From positions 2,356,001-2,420,000 of the forward strand of contig CM048557.1 of NCBI GenBank assembly GCA_026413225.1: a DNA stretch of 64,000 nucleotides. The letters run 5' to 3'. A program made the translations under genes and the position numbers. The notes beneath the pieces are model-generated. The model worked only from the letters and a program-made list of their open reading frames with translations. It did not search any database and was not told the DNA's origin. This document shows, piece by piece, positions 13,301 to 24,023 of the stretch (position 1 is the first letter of the stretch; each line of letters opens with the position of its first letter). Source of the DNA: Otis tarda (lineage: Eukaryota > Chordata > Aves > Otidiformes > Otididae).

Positions 13301-16300
13301 AATTAGAAGCCTTTTTCTTCTGCCATACCACTGAACTGGGCACCGAGAAGTACAATTGCCGTTGCTATGATGCTCAGCTCCTTTAGGAGACAAGAGTGAT
13401 AGGGCTTTTGCTCCAGAAGGTGTCATTGGCGTGTTAGAGTCATTGTCAGGAGGAAATAAAGGTTCCCCTTCACCCTGCAGCAAAGGGAAAAATAAATGAA
13501 AATCCCAGAGTGGAATTCTAACTAGAGCTAGCATTAATTAGATTGTAACTTCTTGCAAGTACTTATTGCTGTCTGCACAAGGTGGCAATGAAGATAGCCC
13601 TTTCAAGGTATGTGACAGAAGATGTGCCAGCAGTTGTTCTGTGCCCCCTCTTTCAGTATGTATCATACTGGACTCTACTCTGTCTTTTTAGTGTTCAGAG
13701 GTCCTCCTTAAATGCATTTTTAATCACATGCAAGATGTTTAGTAACGGGGCTTTAAAAAACATAACAGAAAACCCCTGAAACTATCATCTAGCTAAAAGT
13801 ACAGTTCAGTTTACTCCAAGTGCCAGTCTGGAGTGACCCAGAGTGTGCCATGTGTGGCTTTCTTGCAGAAAGTAAGTAATATATTTTAGTAATGCAGTAT
13901 AGAAGTAGTAGACTCAAGCCTGGCTAAATCTTCAGCACATCATACACCAAGGACTGCCTCAGGTAGGAATGTGCTATCTTCTCCAAGACAGGGAAGAGCA
14001 GCAGCCCCAGTTCACATGCCATGAAGGACTTTTCCAAAAGGTTATTCTCCTTTTCTCTTGTCCACATAGAAGGCAAGTCTAGGACCAGCATAAATTTATT
14101 TTTCTCCTTTCCTTGTATGACAGAGAGTGAAGAATCATGAATAATTGCCTAATGTCTAGACTTTACATGCAGTCGTCAGCATTTGCCTGACTTTTCTTTC
14201 TGTATTGCAAAATTGTGCTAATTCTAGTGAATAGCATTAGCAGAGAGAACACAAAGAAAGGCAAAACATATGTGCGGTATTTACACCACCACAGATGACT
14301 GTGATCAGCATCCTGGAAAGAAATTTTTAAACTCCATTTTCCAACTGACTCAAATAGCAACCATTTGAGTCGGCTTCTGCCATTTTGTGTACAGATTCTA
14401 GATGGAGGCCACTCACCACCATGTATGAAGGGCTTCTCGCATTTGAAGAACATTGGAGTCAATGCATATGTTAACAGCAAGATGACTAGGGTATGGAGCA
14501 GGCTATGAATGGATTATCCTCCATTTTGGTTTTCCATCACAAGCAAATAGAGTTCTTTGTGTGGAAAGAAGTCAGAAAAGGAAAACACTGAGGCAAAAAA
14601 AAAAAAGTATATGAATAGGGCAGAAAGAACAGATAGCCTGGGAACAAGATTTTTACAAAAGAGAAGCATGGGCACTGTCTGCCAAGCTATTCATTGAAAT
14701 ACAAGGTTTAATTCAGCTCACCTAGACATACCTCTACTAAAATACTTACATATGTGTTTAGGTGTTTCAAATGCCTTGCTGAATTGGGGCCTTTAAAAGA
14801 AAAGTTAATTAAGAACAATGGAGAAAGAAAAAGAAATACTTCCTTCTACAGGTGGAGTTTCAAGTTTCTTGTTAATGTAGAAAAGAGTTTTCTGAAACAC
14901 TTGCAAGCTGAAATAAAATATTACTGTAAGTTTGTTTTTAAAAGTTCTTCTTTTGCAGGTTTGTCATCTAATTATGTTTGTGGGTCACAAATAAATTTTT
15001 ACCGTACCCCAAGCATTAAACTTCACTGAGAAAAATGTCACTTTTTTATTTTTTCCAGAAACGAGAAGGAATCCTCCAGTCTCGACAAATCCAAGAGGAA
15101 ATAACTGGTAACACTGAGTATGTCAACACCACTTTTTGCCAGCAGTTCAGTAATTGAACACAGATGCGTCTCAGAAATTCAAACATTTGCTGATATTTAG
15201 ATTTCGGTATTGGGGTTCCAGGGAAGATGATGCATCAGCCAGTGACTATATTTTAGCCTTTTCAAGAGTTGCAAACAATACATCTAAAAATAAAAAGGCA
15301 TGAGGAAATACAGAGCTGGGGAACTACAAGCAGGAGACCAGGGTAAAAGAGTGAAGATAGACAAAATTTTATATTTATCTACTATTAATTTATTTCTGTA
15401 TTTATTATATTTCATATTATTTTATTCAAAAGTCCTTCAAACAAATGAGAAACATGTGTCCCATTCTTTTGTGTTGGTATTTATTTGATAAAGCCTTCTT
15501 CACTTAGGCAAGGTGTGTTGATTTGGTTGATAGTAGGAAATCTGAGATCTGGCCTCCAGTGAGACTTCAGTGAAGCCAGGAGATATTATACTGATGGACT
15601 CCAGTGTAATCCAGATTGTCAGTTCAAGTAACTTGATGAAGGTTTTCTTAATTCCATGGATCTACTCCAGTTTTTACCAGGCTGAAGATCTGGCCACATA
15701 TTCTATTTTCTTTTGCAACACGATGCCTGCGAGTGAATTTATATATAACAGTGTTTTGTTCTTTTTTGTTTGTTTCTTTGTTTGTTTTTCATAGGGCCTT
15801 GTCAGGAAGGCATGGTAAGTTCATTTGATTATTATATTTTTCTTGAGGCAGATAAAGTATGCATTAGCTCTGCAATGGGTGGTCACTTTGATCAGGGAGA
15901 TCGAGGATTTCAAGTTGCCCTGGCAAATGTATAAGTTTATGTACCACAGGCTATTGTGGCAGTTAACAAAGGGAAAAAAGCATTAAAATCAGTCTGACCC
16001 TTCATTGCTTTTCAGCACGTGTTAATTTGCAGGTGCTTTGTGGTTTAACCTGCAGAACATTACTGTAATGTATTAATAGTCATAAGTTCCCAGCATAATA
16101 TTAAATTATGTCTTATCATAAGCCAGCTGGTGAACTTGTTGGCATTCTTGCATACATTACCCACTTACACTTCAGTGATTTTGAGTCATTATTCAGCAGG
16201 CCTAAACACCATGCAAGTTCTTGTGCTTAGTATGACTTACTGCTAATATTGAGACTGGCCAAATGCCTGGCCAACAGAAAACACTCATCTGAGGAGCTTA

Positions 16301-19300
16301 GGTGGAATCTCACCAAGAATTTGGCATTTGCTTCTTGTATTATTTCAATTACTGCCTTACAGCCAATTTAAAAGGCTACAGGCATGACCTCTTTTCCCCG
16401 TGATATCCCTGAGCAGTCTTACATTGTATAAAGTCTGCCTTTTACAAACGCCTTTGGATCTACTCTAGCATTTTTTTATTGAGGAATATGAATGTAGCTT
16501 TTTGTGGAGTTGTTCGCTGTCATTCAGGTGATTGTTGAAATGGAAATTGCTCAGAAAAGGCTCTGGTGCCTTTTTATATGTATTTTTTTTCTGTTTTCTT
16601 CAGAAGGTGACTACAGTAGCAGTCCAGTCATGCTACCCTAGGTTGCCTGTCCTGCTGATAATGTCCTAAATTGTATATCAGAATGACCCAAACCCATCTA
16701 TACAAAGGATTGTGTTGCAACTCCGTAATCATAAGCTTGCTTGAGGTGGTTAATAATATAGTGCACCACAATGCGCTCAGTGGCCCATGGGGAAAATTCT
16801 CTGTAGATGTAGTGACTCTCAGTGTAAACTTAGGTTCTGCTGCACAAAATGGTTTGGTTACTTAGCTCCTGGTATCTGTCTGTTTAAGGTTTTATGCATA
16901 AAGATACCATTCTTTGTTCATTTTTGAGAAACAGAGTTATTAGATAATCCAAATCCTGCTTGAAAACTATGCCTTTTGTAAATAATAGACAATAAGTTAC
17001 TAGCAGCTTGTAGTAAGAGAGTGGTATGCAAAATACATGCTACTTGGAATATGAAGAGACTGTATTGAAACCTTTTGCGGACTGTGTTGTCTTCAATGAG
17101 TATATGTCTCAGTAAGTGTTTATTCTGCATTAAGATGACTGCTGCTCAGTATATTCACATCTCTGAATGTTTTTCAGAAAGAGACGCATTTGATACTTTA
17201 TTTGACCATGCTCCAGACAAGCTCAATGTAGTGAAAAAGGTTGGAAGGTTTTTATTTTTAAAATACATAATGTGTGCATGTGCATGCTCGTGTGTATCCA
17301 TACATATGTAGTGAGTGTGTATATAATATATATATAATTGATATAGTTTGTATACATTAAATACGATTAAGTTTTCTGCTTAAACAAATATACAAATTCA
17401 TTATTATAGTGTTACTTTTTATTCATATTTAGCAGCATGAACTTAACTTTGGAACACAGAACATGTAGTTATCAAAGCTTCCATTAAAAAGAAGTTCTCA
17501 CAAAGCGTATGTTGAGTAGAACCCAACTGGTAGATTGAGTGTACTGATGCCAAAGAGGTATCCGGTTTACAGCTGCCAGGGGTTTGACCTAGAGTATTTT
17601 GGCTGCTGTCAGATTTGAATGCAGTCCAGTTACCCACTTCTCTATAGTCTGCTGCAAGGGTTTTTTTTAAGAATTATTATGTTTTAACAGTGTATTTTAT
17701 TTATATACATCATGTTCATTTTATTTCTGTTCCTCATTCTGGGAAAAAAAAAGGTTTTTTAATGTCACATTTGAGTTTTAAAACTTAAATTGTGTTGCAG
17801 TCTCTTCAGTCATGCAGATTCTCTTCTGAGTGGAGTTCGTAACTGCATGTGTTGAACTACTGTCCTACTGAATAGGCCTTCACTACACTGTTTTCATGTT
17901 TCAGACTCTCATCACCTTTGTGAACAAGCATCTGAATAAATTGAATTTGGAGGTCACTGAACTGGAGACCCAGGTAGGGTTTTACAGCCTTTCTTAAAGG
18001 AGAGGGATAGTTGCACTATGTTATGCACTATGCTCCCTGCTTTATCCAGAAATTTCATGGAATTATTATTGATTGAGGTCTAAGATGTTATTTCAGCGGG
18101 AAGCCCTTCAATTCTGAATATGTTTGTATGAAGAAGATCCTCATCAATTAAGCAGAGAAATCATAAGGGCAGCTGAATTTCTCGAAAACAGTTTTGTACT
18201 TCCGTTAGCAGAAGAATTGATTAACAGATGCTACCTCTTGGACGCTGCCAAATGCTGTAAGCAGAATCTGTGCTTGTTTTGGTCAGGAAAGAACTCTCTC
18301 TGCTCCGTTTGATCCAACATCAAGCTGAACAGTTGTTTCCTGCCTACCTTTACACAAGCACGCAATCGCATGGGATTACAATGATTCTATTCAGTGAAAT
18401 ACGTTCTTGAGAGTAAGGCTACTCAAGTGTAGCCTTACAGTTGCAGCTGTACAGTTGGGCTGCAGTCTTGATTGCACCACAGAAATTATGTGGTAGATGA
18501 TCTTCTTTCTTGTTTTCAGCTGCTAAATTGGCTGGATAGAAACTGTATTAATACCTCCCCGTGTGAACAATTGCAGCAGTTATCATAAGAAAATTACAAG
18601 GTCAGGCAGGAAGGATGGTATCCCCACTATCAAAAAAAAAAAACAGGTGTCTTCAGGACAGGCTTTATTTTATGTCTTATCTAGCAATCTGATAGAGATT
18701 TTTCAGAGGTAAAATTAAGATTTAGATGGAGATTAATGTGTAAGGACTTTCAGAAGGGTGTTCCCTATGTCTGCTTGTTGCATCATTTACTTTTGGAAAA
18801 AGTGTATTATTCAAATGTGCCTAGAAGTCCCTTAAGCATTTATCCAAAACAGTATTCCCTAAGATGAGAGATTGTATATCTGGCAGCTGAAAGAAAATTA
18901 TCTACCTCAGGAAGGTGATGGGTTGCTTAAGATAACTCGCTTTGATTGTGAGGATATCTCAGTCTACTAATAGACCTGATGCCACAGGGGTAGAAGTAAG
19001 AGGCCTTTAACAAAATCTTATGGATGTTGCTATTTTTTTTAGATGTAAATGAACATATATCATAGCAATTAGATACCTTCCATCTGTAATTGCATACACT
19101 TAAAATTAGATTGACTCAAACGTGCAGAACATGGACAAAATATTTCTTTGTTCCCTTATTTCCTCCAATATACTGAAATTCATTATGACATGAGATTGCC
19201 CCTTGATTCTGCTTTTCTCTGTTCAGGGACTGCACGCCATTTGAGAGCTTGAAAGATGGCTGTTCTGATTCCCCAAAACTAGTAGAATAGAAAGCAAAAG

Positions 19301-22300
19301 CATAGATCAAAGCCACTGACCACCTCTCTTTCCAGGAACTTTATTCTGCATGTATATTTTGCCATTAGGTCAGTTTTGGGGAAGACATAACAGAACACAC
19401 TAACTAAATAAAAGGAATCAAAGAAGTGAGATGAGATCTTTTAGTCGCAATTTAAAATATTTGTATTAGTAGTTTGTTGACAATTCTACATTAGACAATA
19501 TATATCTTGTTCATTAAGCAAAGCAATGAGTTATTCTTCAGAAAATGTACCGAGAAATGTCTTTTTTACAGTTTGCAGATGGTGTGTACTTAGTACTGCT
19601 AATGGGTCTCCTAGAAGGTTATTTTGTTCCTCTGCACAGCTTTTTCTTGACTCCTGATAGTTTTGAACAAAAGGTAATTACATTTCATTTTTCTTTTAAA
19701 AACAAATAAACATAAAACATGTCTAGTAGTACAAAGATGACACAAACTTTTCCGCATAAGCTTGATGTAAATAGCTGAAATCAAGAGATGACTGTACTGG
19801 TAACCACTTTCAAGCATTTTTAAGATCTCAGTATTGATGCTTATCTGGAATAAAAGGGAAAATTACATTAATGATGGGGTGTTTAGTAAGTATTAACTGA
19901 TTTTGGCAGCTGTTGTGTGATGCTGTCATTGAACTGCACTTACTGTTAATTAAGTGTATACAGAATTATACACATCTGTGGATGATAGATTTGATTTTTT
20001 GTGTCCAAAATCCAAGAATTTAATATTGAAAGGTTTCATGTTTTTTGGAAGCATAAAGTCATATATATATACTATGTGTCATTTTAAGACCAACCATTAC
20101 CCCAGTGTCCGTTGCTATCCAGACAATTTAGCTGTCTATTCAAGACAATTTTTAAACCTGTGGGAGGTGGGCTATTCTTACTTGGAAGTAATTTTTCTGT
20201 GGGTAATTTTAGTTCCTATGTTATTTTTCAATTAATTTTGTATTTCTGAAACCACCATTACCACCCAGAAAAACGAAAACAATGGATTGTCTGTATTCCA
20301 TTGACCAGATCTTCCATTGATATATGGAGCCCTGACTATTTTTTCCTTCCAAGCATCTAGGTCTGCATTTTTAAATACATCTTGTTTTGACCATTTATAC
20401 TATACTGTATATAGTTCACAATAATAACTACCTTTATTATATTACTAGGTCCTCAATGTATCCTTTGCGTTTGAGCTAATGCAAGATGGTGGATTGGAAA
20501 AACCAAAGCCAAGACCAGAAGGTATCTATTCTACTTTTTTGTACCTTCTTAAGAATTTGCATTGAATCCAGATCTTATCTCATAGAATTATGGTATAGAT
20601 AAACGAAGATTAAAACGTTAACCCAAGAGAGAAAGGCAAGATACATTTTGAAGTACTCGTGTAACTCTGTACTTTAAATGGCTGATCGATATGCTTTTTC
20701 AAATGTTGCAAGGCTTCCGTTCTTGATTGGCTAGGGTAAGATTTGCATGACCAAACATATGCAGTAATACTTAGATATTCACTGAAAGAAAAATACAATT
20801 GTGAATGATGTCACTTGCAGATATGAGTTGCTCCATTTTCTCCCATCCCACATCTCCATAGTTAAAACTCAAGTATTCCAGTTTAATGTACAAGGTTTTC
20901 ACAACAGAGGTAGATGTTGTGGAAGAAGAATTTCAAATATTCGCATAACTGTTTTTGAATACAGGACCTAATAATGCGTATTTAAATTAGATTAATAGCT
21001 GTACACTGAAAGTAACATGTGTCTTCAGGGAAGATGAAGGTTTTGCTGCTGATTTTAGCAGGACCAAGATTCTACTCCTCACTCATATCAATACAGAGTT
21101 TAAATCCAACTCTTCAGGCTGGATATAGGGCCCTTGATTCACCATGTTATAGAGTACTTTTGTGGTTCTCTCCCATGAGAAGTTACCCCTTCTTACCATG
21201 CAGGAGCTGGGCATGCAGCTTCTGCTCCGCTCTTCCCAACAGGGGTGGTAGCTGGGCTTCTGCTGGTTACCTACCATAATAATCAATATATCTGTGTTTT
21301 CAAGACCCATTGCAGATTCACATTCTATGGTGCACACAGTCTTGTCCTGCCGTAATGTTGGATTGTCATTCTCTGAGGAGCTGATATAAGCTAATGCTCA
21401 GAGTTTTACTTCTAATAGTAAGGACTCTCTGGACATTCAGGCACACATCACTGGATCGAGTTCTGCTCCATTCTGTTAATTTTACATCCCTCCCAACTTC
21501 CAGTCCGTAACACCAGCAGACATACACAGACACACAAAAAATATGTTTTAGGATTGAGCTTGTGCTGCCTATGCATTTAATCTGGACTTACCCAGCCTAT
21601 TTTTTCACTTCTTTTGATTGCTTGAACTCTTATCCACAATCATGCTTAACTAAACCAATGGTGACTGTATCACAAACTTTTATGTTTGAAATAGTCAAAG
21701 AGAGAAGGGGAAAATAGTGAAATCTAGGGATCCAAGTAAAACAGAGAGTATCTGTGATCCCTTACTCCCCATGGAGGTTTAAAATTCTTATGGCATTAAA
21801 TTTTTCAGGTATTTATTGCTCTAGGGGACAGCTAATTTTTCCAGTATAAATCAAGCCATAAGAATATTTCAGCATATATAAGACATTTCTTGTGCAATTA
21901 TTGAAATGCTTAATATGAAACTTCCTGCCCAATGTGAATGGAAAAACACATCTGTTTTATGTGTTGTTACATTGGGCACAATGCCCGTACTTAAAATTTC
22001 CAGTGAGCAAAAGAGTATTGAAAAGGATCTTACCCTAAATGTGTATACTAAATACTCTTTAAATTCCTACACTGTTTCTTTGAGGTTCTTGAGGAAAAAA
22101 TATGCTGAAAAGTGCTTTAGAATATGAAAAACATATTTAGTGGAAAAAAGAATGCAGTTAAATAAATGAGTATGAAAACCAATTATTTTTATGGGGTCAA
22201 CAGTTTATTTGGGTTATTTGCAATATAATTGAAAAGGTATTAAAAAGCTTTCCATGACTCTTTACTTCAAAAATTGCAGGAACATTAATCTACTGAGTCT

Positions 22301-24023
22301 ATAACAAATTCATTTGCAGTTTCAGATTTTTCAGATTACTTCTTGAAATGTGTACATCAAATCCAGACTCTAATTTCTCTTTTTGTAAATTGCAACCCAT
22401 AAAATGTTATACATGTTGGTCAAACACATGTAGCAATGGAAATAACTCATCTTTCCTTAGTAGGCTGCTTCTCTTTAGTTTGGACCTTTCTGTGGAGTTC
22501 TTTTGTGGTGGAGTCTTCTGGCAACTTCGCAAAGCCGTGTCAAATTTATCTCTTTATTCATCTGAAATTTTGTATTAGGAAAGAAAGGTGTTATGCAGCT
22601 TGCTGCTGGCCTGAAAGAGGAAACTTCCTGAGTTATACATAAACAGTATTGCAGAGTATAACATGATGTTGTGGGAGCAATGTGCTGTTCTTGTAGCTTT
22701 TGGCATTTTCTCTTCGTTTTATACCAAGCATTTTTGATCTGATCTATTAAGAGCCACAAACCCATGTGACCATGATTTCATGACCATGCATAGGCTCAGC
22801 ATAAAATCAAGGTTTGAGTGTTTTCACTCTTTGTCTGTGGATGTCAGTTTGCCATGTAGCTAATATCTTTAGCCCTTCAAAGTTTGTGTACTCTGGGACA
22901 CTGCACGTAGGTTTGATTTAATTCGTTCTTCAAAGTATAACCCCTTGATCAGTGTAGATCAATGTAATGGCGTAACTATCTGATGATTACATACACAATT
23001 TACTAGGCTTACTTGGAGGTTTTGAAGATAATGGGAGTATGCACACCATCTGCTTTATCCCTTCATGGCCAACTCCAAGAACTAAAGTTGGGAGATTGAG
23101 TTCCCTATACAGTTGGCAGAAAGGACAATTCTAATTCTATTTTGTTCCATTCTATTCTATTCTGTTATTTCTGACGGCAATTCTAAGTCCCTGTTTGAGA
23201 CTCAATGTTCCTACTAGCGTAGACTGCAGCAGTAGTACTTGTCAGTTTGTTTTATAGATTTCTTGTGAAATATTACTGACTTTCTCAACAACTTCTCTTG
23301 GAAACAGCAGGTATTCATTAGCTTTTTCTTTCATATAAATCCTTCACTTCAGATTTTGAGTTTCTAAGGACTGATTCAGCCATGTACATCAGCTAATTCA
23401 AAGCATTTTCAGAAGTGTCTTTGAGGGGCACTTGTATACCTGGCTTCTTTAGATTCTTTAGAAAATTTAAACTTGCCTCTAACTACCTTGCTGAAATTAG
23501 GCCTAATAAAGGATGTTGCAGCCCAGAATGGGACAAGTCCTGCAATTCTTACCTAAGGGAGGAGTTCCATTGGTTCCAGCCTGATGATTTTTTTTAAAAT
23601 CATTAGTTTTCAGCCACAACTGACTGAAGATTCAGTCGTATAAATATATGTAATCCTAGGCAAAATTTGTCTTGTGGGCATCTGAGCCTTGGCTGCATTT
23701 CTATATCAGCACCATTAGCCATTTGTATCCCTAACTAAAAGTGGTTGAAATAACAATTTTTGAGTTGCCAGTTTAAAAACCATGCTTTATTTATATTTCT
23801 ACTCTTTCTTACTATCTTTGTGATTTGAATGTTCATGGATATGGATCAGACCAAGGAAGGGAGTAAAGAATAGGCACTTTTTCTGAAAATGTTTTGAGCT
23901 AATGAAGTTGCTAATGTATTTTTTTCCCTTGTCTTTTTTTTCCTAGATATTGTAAATTGTGACTTGAAGTCTACACTGAGAGTACTGTACAATTTGTTTA
24001 CCAAATACAGGAATGTGGAGTAA
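4241..24023 (+). CDS. PARVA: Alpha-parvin (actopaxin), exons 2-13, 5'-partial
   Basis: Spliced from 4241-4330, 4430-4500, 5399-5501, 7353-7493, 9609-9724, 15059-15117, 15795-15814, 17178-17239, 17905-17973, 19572-19673, 20449-20521 and 23947-24023. The product is residues 46-372 of alpha-parvin, a focal-adhesion adaptor. By family knowledge it joins ILK and PINCH in the IPP complex, binds paxillin through CH2, and links integrins to actin. CH1 spans about residues 95-202 and CH2 about 262-369. Recognisable landmarks include LPLSPIPFELDPEDTML, DWINDVLVGERIIVKDLAED, RAPIRLPDHVSIQVVVVQ and the C-terminus LYNLFTKYRNVE. The length equals the human protein and no stop or frameshift interrupts it, so the gene looks functional. 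The start codon is upstream of the window. PARVB and PARVG are less likely, because the sequence follows alpha-parvin almost residue by residue as I recall it. Confidence 0.98.
4430..4500 (+). CDS. PARVA: PARVA exon 3
   Basis: It encodes residues 76-99 (EENEVRTMVDPNSR through LQELMK), leading into CH1. The acceptor is CTTCCAG and the donor GTAATTG. The intron before it is only 99 bases (4331-4429), very short against the kilobase-scale introns elsewhere in this gene. Confidence 0.97.
4889..5109 (-). repeat. CR1 LINE 3' end fragment
   Basis: Read on the - strand, it carries the TGGAACAGGTTGCCC block, the GACCTTTAAAGGTCCC block and the terminal ATTCTATGATTCTATG. It is 5'-truncated at about 220 bases. 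Its truncated end passes directly into an inverted copy of itself (5110-5141). Confidence 0.92.
5066..5141. repeat. Near-perfect hairpin made from CR1 sequence
   Basis: The left arm, 5066-5099, runs from CCCTCGTTGTAAAAA to CTTATATCAAG. The loop is the 10 bases 5100-5109. The right arm, 5110-5141, runs from CTTGATATAAGG to TACAATGAGGG. The arms pair over 32-34 bases with one substitution and two length differences in the A/T run. The left arm is ordinary CR1 sequence; the right arm is its inverted duplicate. Confidence 0.9.
5399..5501 (+). CDS. PARVA: PARVA exon 4 (start of CH1)
   Basis: It encodes residues 100-133 (VLIDWINDVLVGERIIVKD to QVLQKLF) in the first half of CH1, including the conserved W-I-N helix and the LAEDLYDGQVL helix. 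The acceptor is CCATATAG and the donor GTAAGA. It ends on the first base of Glu134. Confidence 0.98.
5502..7352 (+). other. PARVA: PARVA intron 4
   Basis: About 1.85 kb of AT-rich intron. I see no clear repeat or second gene; open frames are short and not protein-like. Confidence 0.85.
7353..7493 (+). CDS. PARVA: PARVA exon 5 (CH1)
   Basis: It encodes residues 134 (split) to 180 and the first base of Ser181: KLESEKLNVAEV, AQKQKLQTVLEKINETLKL, PPRSIKWNVD. This is the middle of CH1. The acceptor is TCACTTCAG and the donor GTAAGT, a strong consensus. Confidence 0.98.
7494..9608 (+). other. PARVA: PARVA intron 5
   Basis: It contains a CR1 tail at 8258-8376 in the gene's orientation. The rest shows no recognisable feature. 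Confidence 0.85.
8258..8376 (+). repeat. CR1 LINE 3' end fragment
   Basis: About 119 bases of CR1 3' end on the + strand: GGTTGGATGGAGCTCTGAGC, the GTTGGACTAGATGACCTTT block and the terminal ATTCTATGATTCT. It is 5'-truncated. Confidence 0.92.
9609..9724 (+). CDS. PARVA: PARVA exon 6 (end of CH1)
   Basis: It encodes residues 181-219 (VHAKSLVAILHLLVALSQYF, RAPIRLPDHVSIQVVVVQ) and completes CH1. The acceptor is TATTTCAG and the donor GTAAGAG. Confidence 0.98.
9725..15058 (+). other. PARVA: PARVA intron 6 (longest in window)
   Basis: 5.3 kb, AT-rich. It contains a poly-T run ending near 12310 and a faint old repeat-like stretch at about 10865-11045 with the GAGAATCTGGCCCA type of ending. An open frame of 105 codons on the - strand (14163-14480) is not recognisable. 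No exon with supporting splice sites was found. Confidence 0.8.
15059..15117 (+). CDS. PARVA: PARVA exon 7 (CH1-CH2 linker)
   Basis: It encodes residues 220-238 (KREGILQSRQIQEEITGNT) and two bases of Glu239. The acceptor is TTTTTTCCAG and the donor GTATGT. With exons 8 and 9 it totals 141 bases, so the three together form an in-frame block. Confidence 0.97.
15118..15794 (+). other. PARVA: PARVA intron 7
   Basis: 677 bases without a recognisable element. It ends in an unusually long T-rich tract (about 15755-15794) rich in TTTG units, a strong polypyrimidine signal ahead of the microexon. Confidence 0.85.
15795..15814 (+). CDS. PARVA: PARVA exon 8, 20-base microexon
   Basis: It encodes the last base of Glu239, ALSGRH (240-245) and the first base of Glu246. 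It is flanked by TTTTCATAG and the strong donor GTAAGT. Both junctions are needed to give the continuous GNTEALSGRHERDAF of alpha-parvin, so the exon is well supported despite its size. At 20 bases, its loss would shift frame. Confidence 0.96.
15815..17177 (+). other. PARVA: PARVA intron 8
   Basis: About 1.36 kb with no recognisable repeat or gene. Confidence 0.85.
17178..17239 (+). CDS. PARVA: PARVA exon 9 (start of CH2)
   Basis: It encodes Glu246 (split) to Lys266: RDAFDTLFDHAPDKLNVVKK. The acceptor is TTTTTCAG. The donor GTTGGA is the weakest in the gene: it keeps GT and G at +5 but has T at +3. CH2 begins near its end. Confidence 0.97.
17240..17904 (+). other. PARVA: PARVA intron 9 with TG/TA simple repeat
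   Basis: It contains a short alternating purine-pyrimidine stretch at about 17268-17350 (TGTGCATG units, then TATATA). Nothing else is recognisable. Confidence 0.8.
17905..17973 (+). CDS. PARVA: PARVA exon 10 (CH2)
   Basis: It encodes residues 267-289 (TLITFVNKHLNKLNLEVTEL ETQ), the first helix of CH2, a region that family knowledge links to paxillin binding. Phase 0 at both ends. The acceptor is TTTCAG and the donor GTAGGG. Confidence 0.98.
17974..19571 (+). other. PARVA: PARVA intron 10
   Basis: About 1.6 kb. It holds an open stretch at 18124-18258 that reads like protein but is not supported as an exon, and a perfect 10-base hairpin with a 6-base loop at 18413-18438 (GTAAGGCTAC arms). 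Confidence 0.75.
19572..19673 (+). CDS. PARVA: PARVA exon 11 (CH2)
   Basis: It encodes residues 290-323 (FADGVYLVLLMGLLEGYFVP, LHSFFLTPDSFEQK), the CH2 core with the D-G-V-L hydrophobic helix. Phase 0 at both ends. The acceptor is TTTTTTACAG and the donor GTAATT. Confidence 0.98.
19674..20448 (+). other. PARVA: PARVA intron 11
   Basis: 775 AT-rich bases with no recognisable feature. Confidence 0.85.
20449..20521 (+). CDS. PARVA: PARVA exon 12 (CH2)
   Basis: It encodes residues 324-347 (VLNVSFAFELMQDGGLEKP, KPRPE) and the first base of Asp348. The acceptor is TTACTAG and the donor GTATCT. Confidence 0.97.
20522..23946 (+). other. PARVA: PARVA intron 12
   Basis: 3.4 kb with a small imperfect ATTCT repeat (about 23135-23170) and no recognisable transposon or gene. 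It ends in a TTTTTT-rich tract and TCCTAG. Confidence 0.85.
23135..23170. repeat. Imperfect ATTCT pentanucleotide repeat
   Basis: A few diverged ATTCT/TTCCA-type units in tandem inside intron 12. It is short and degenerate. Confidence 0.6.
23947..24023 (+). CDS. PARVA: PARVA exon 13, coding part, with stop
   Basis: It encodes Asp348 (split) to Glu372 (IVNCDLKSTLRVLYNLFTKY, RNVE) and ends with TAA at 24021-24023, exactly where the vertebrate protein ends. It completes CH2. Confidence 0.98.

Noticed and set aside
14163-14480. 105-codon open frame on - strand in PARVA intron 6
   Set aside because: No family resemblance; a hydrophobic stretch alone does not support a gene.
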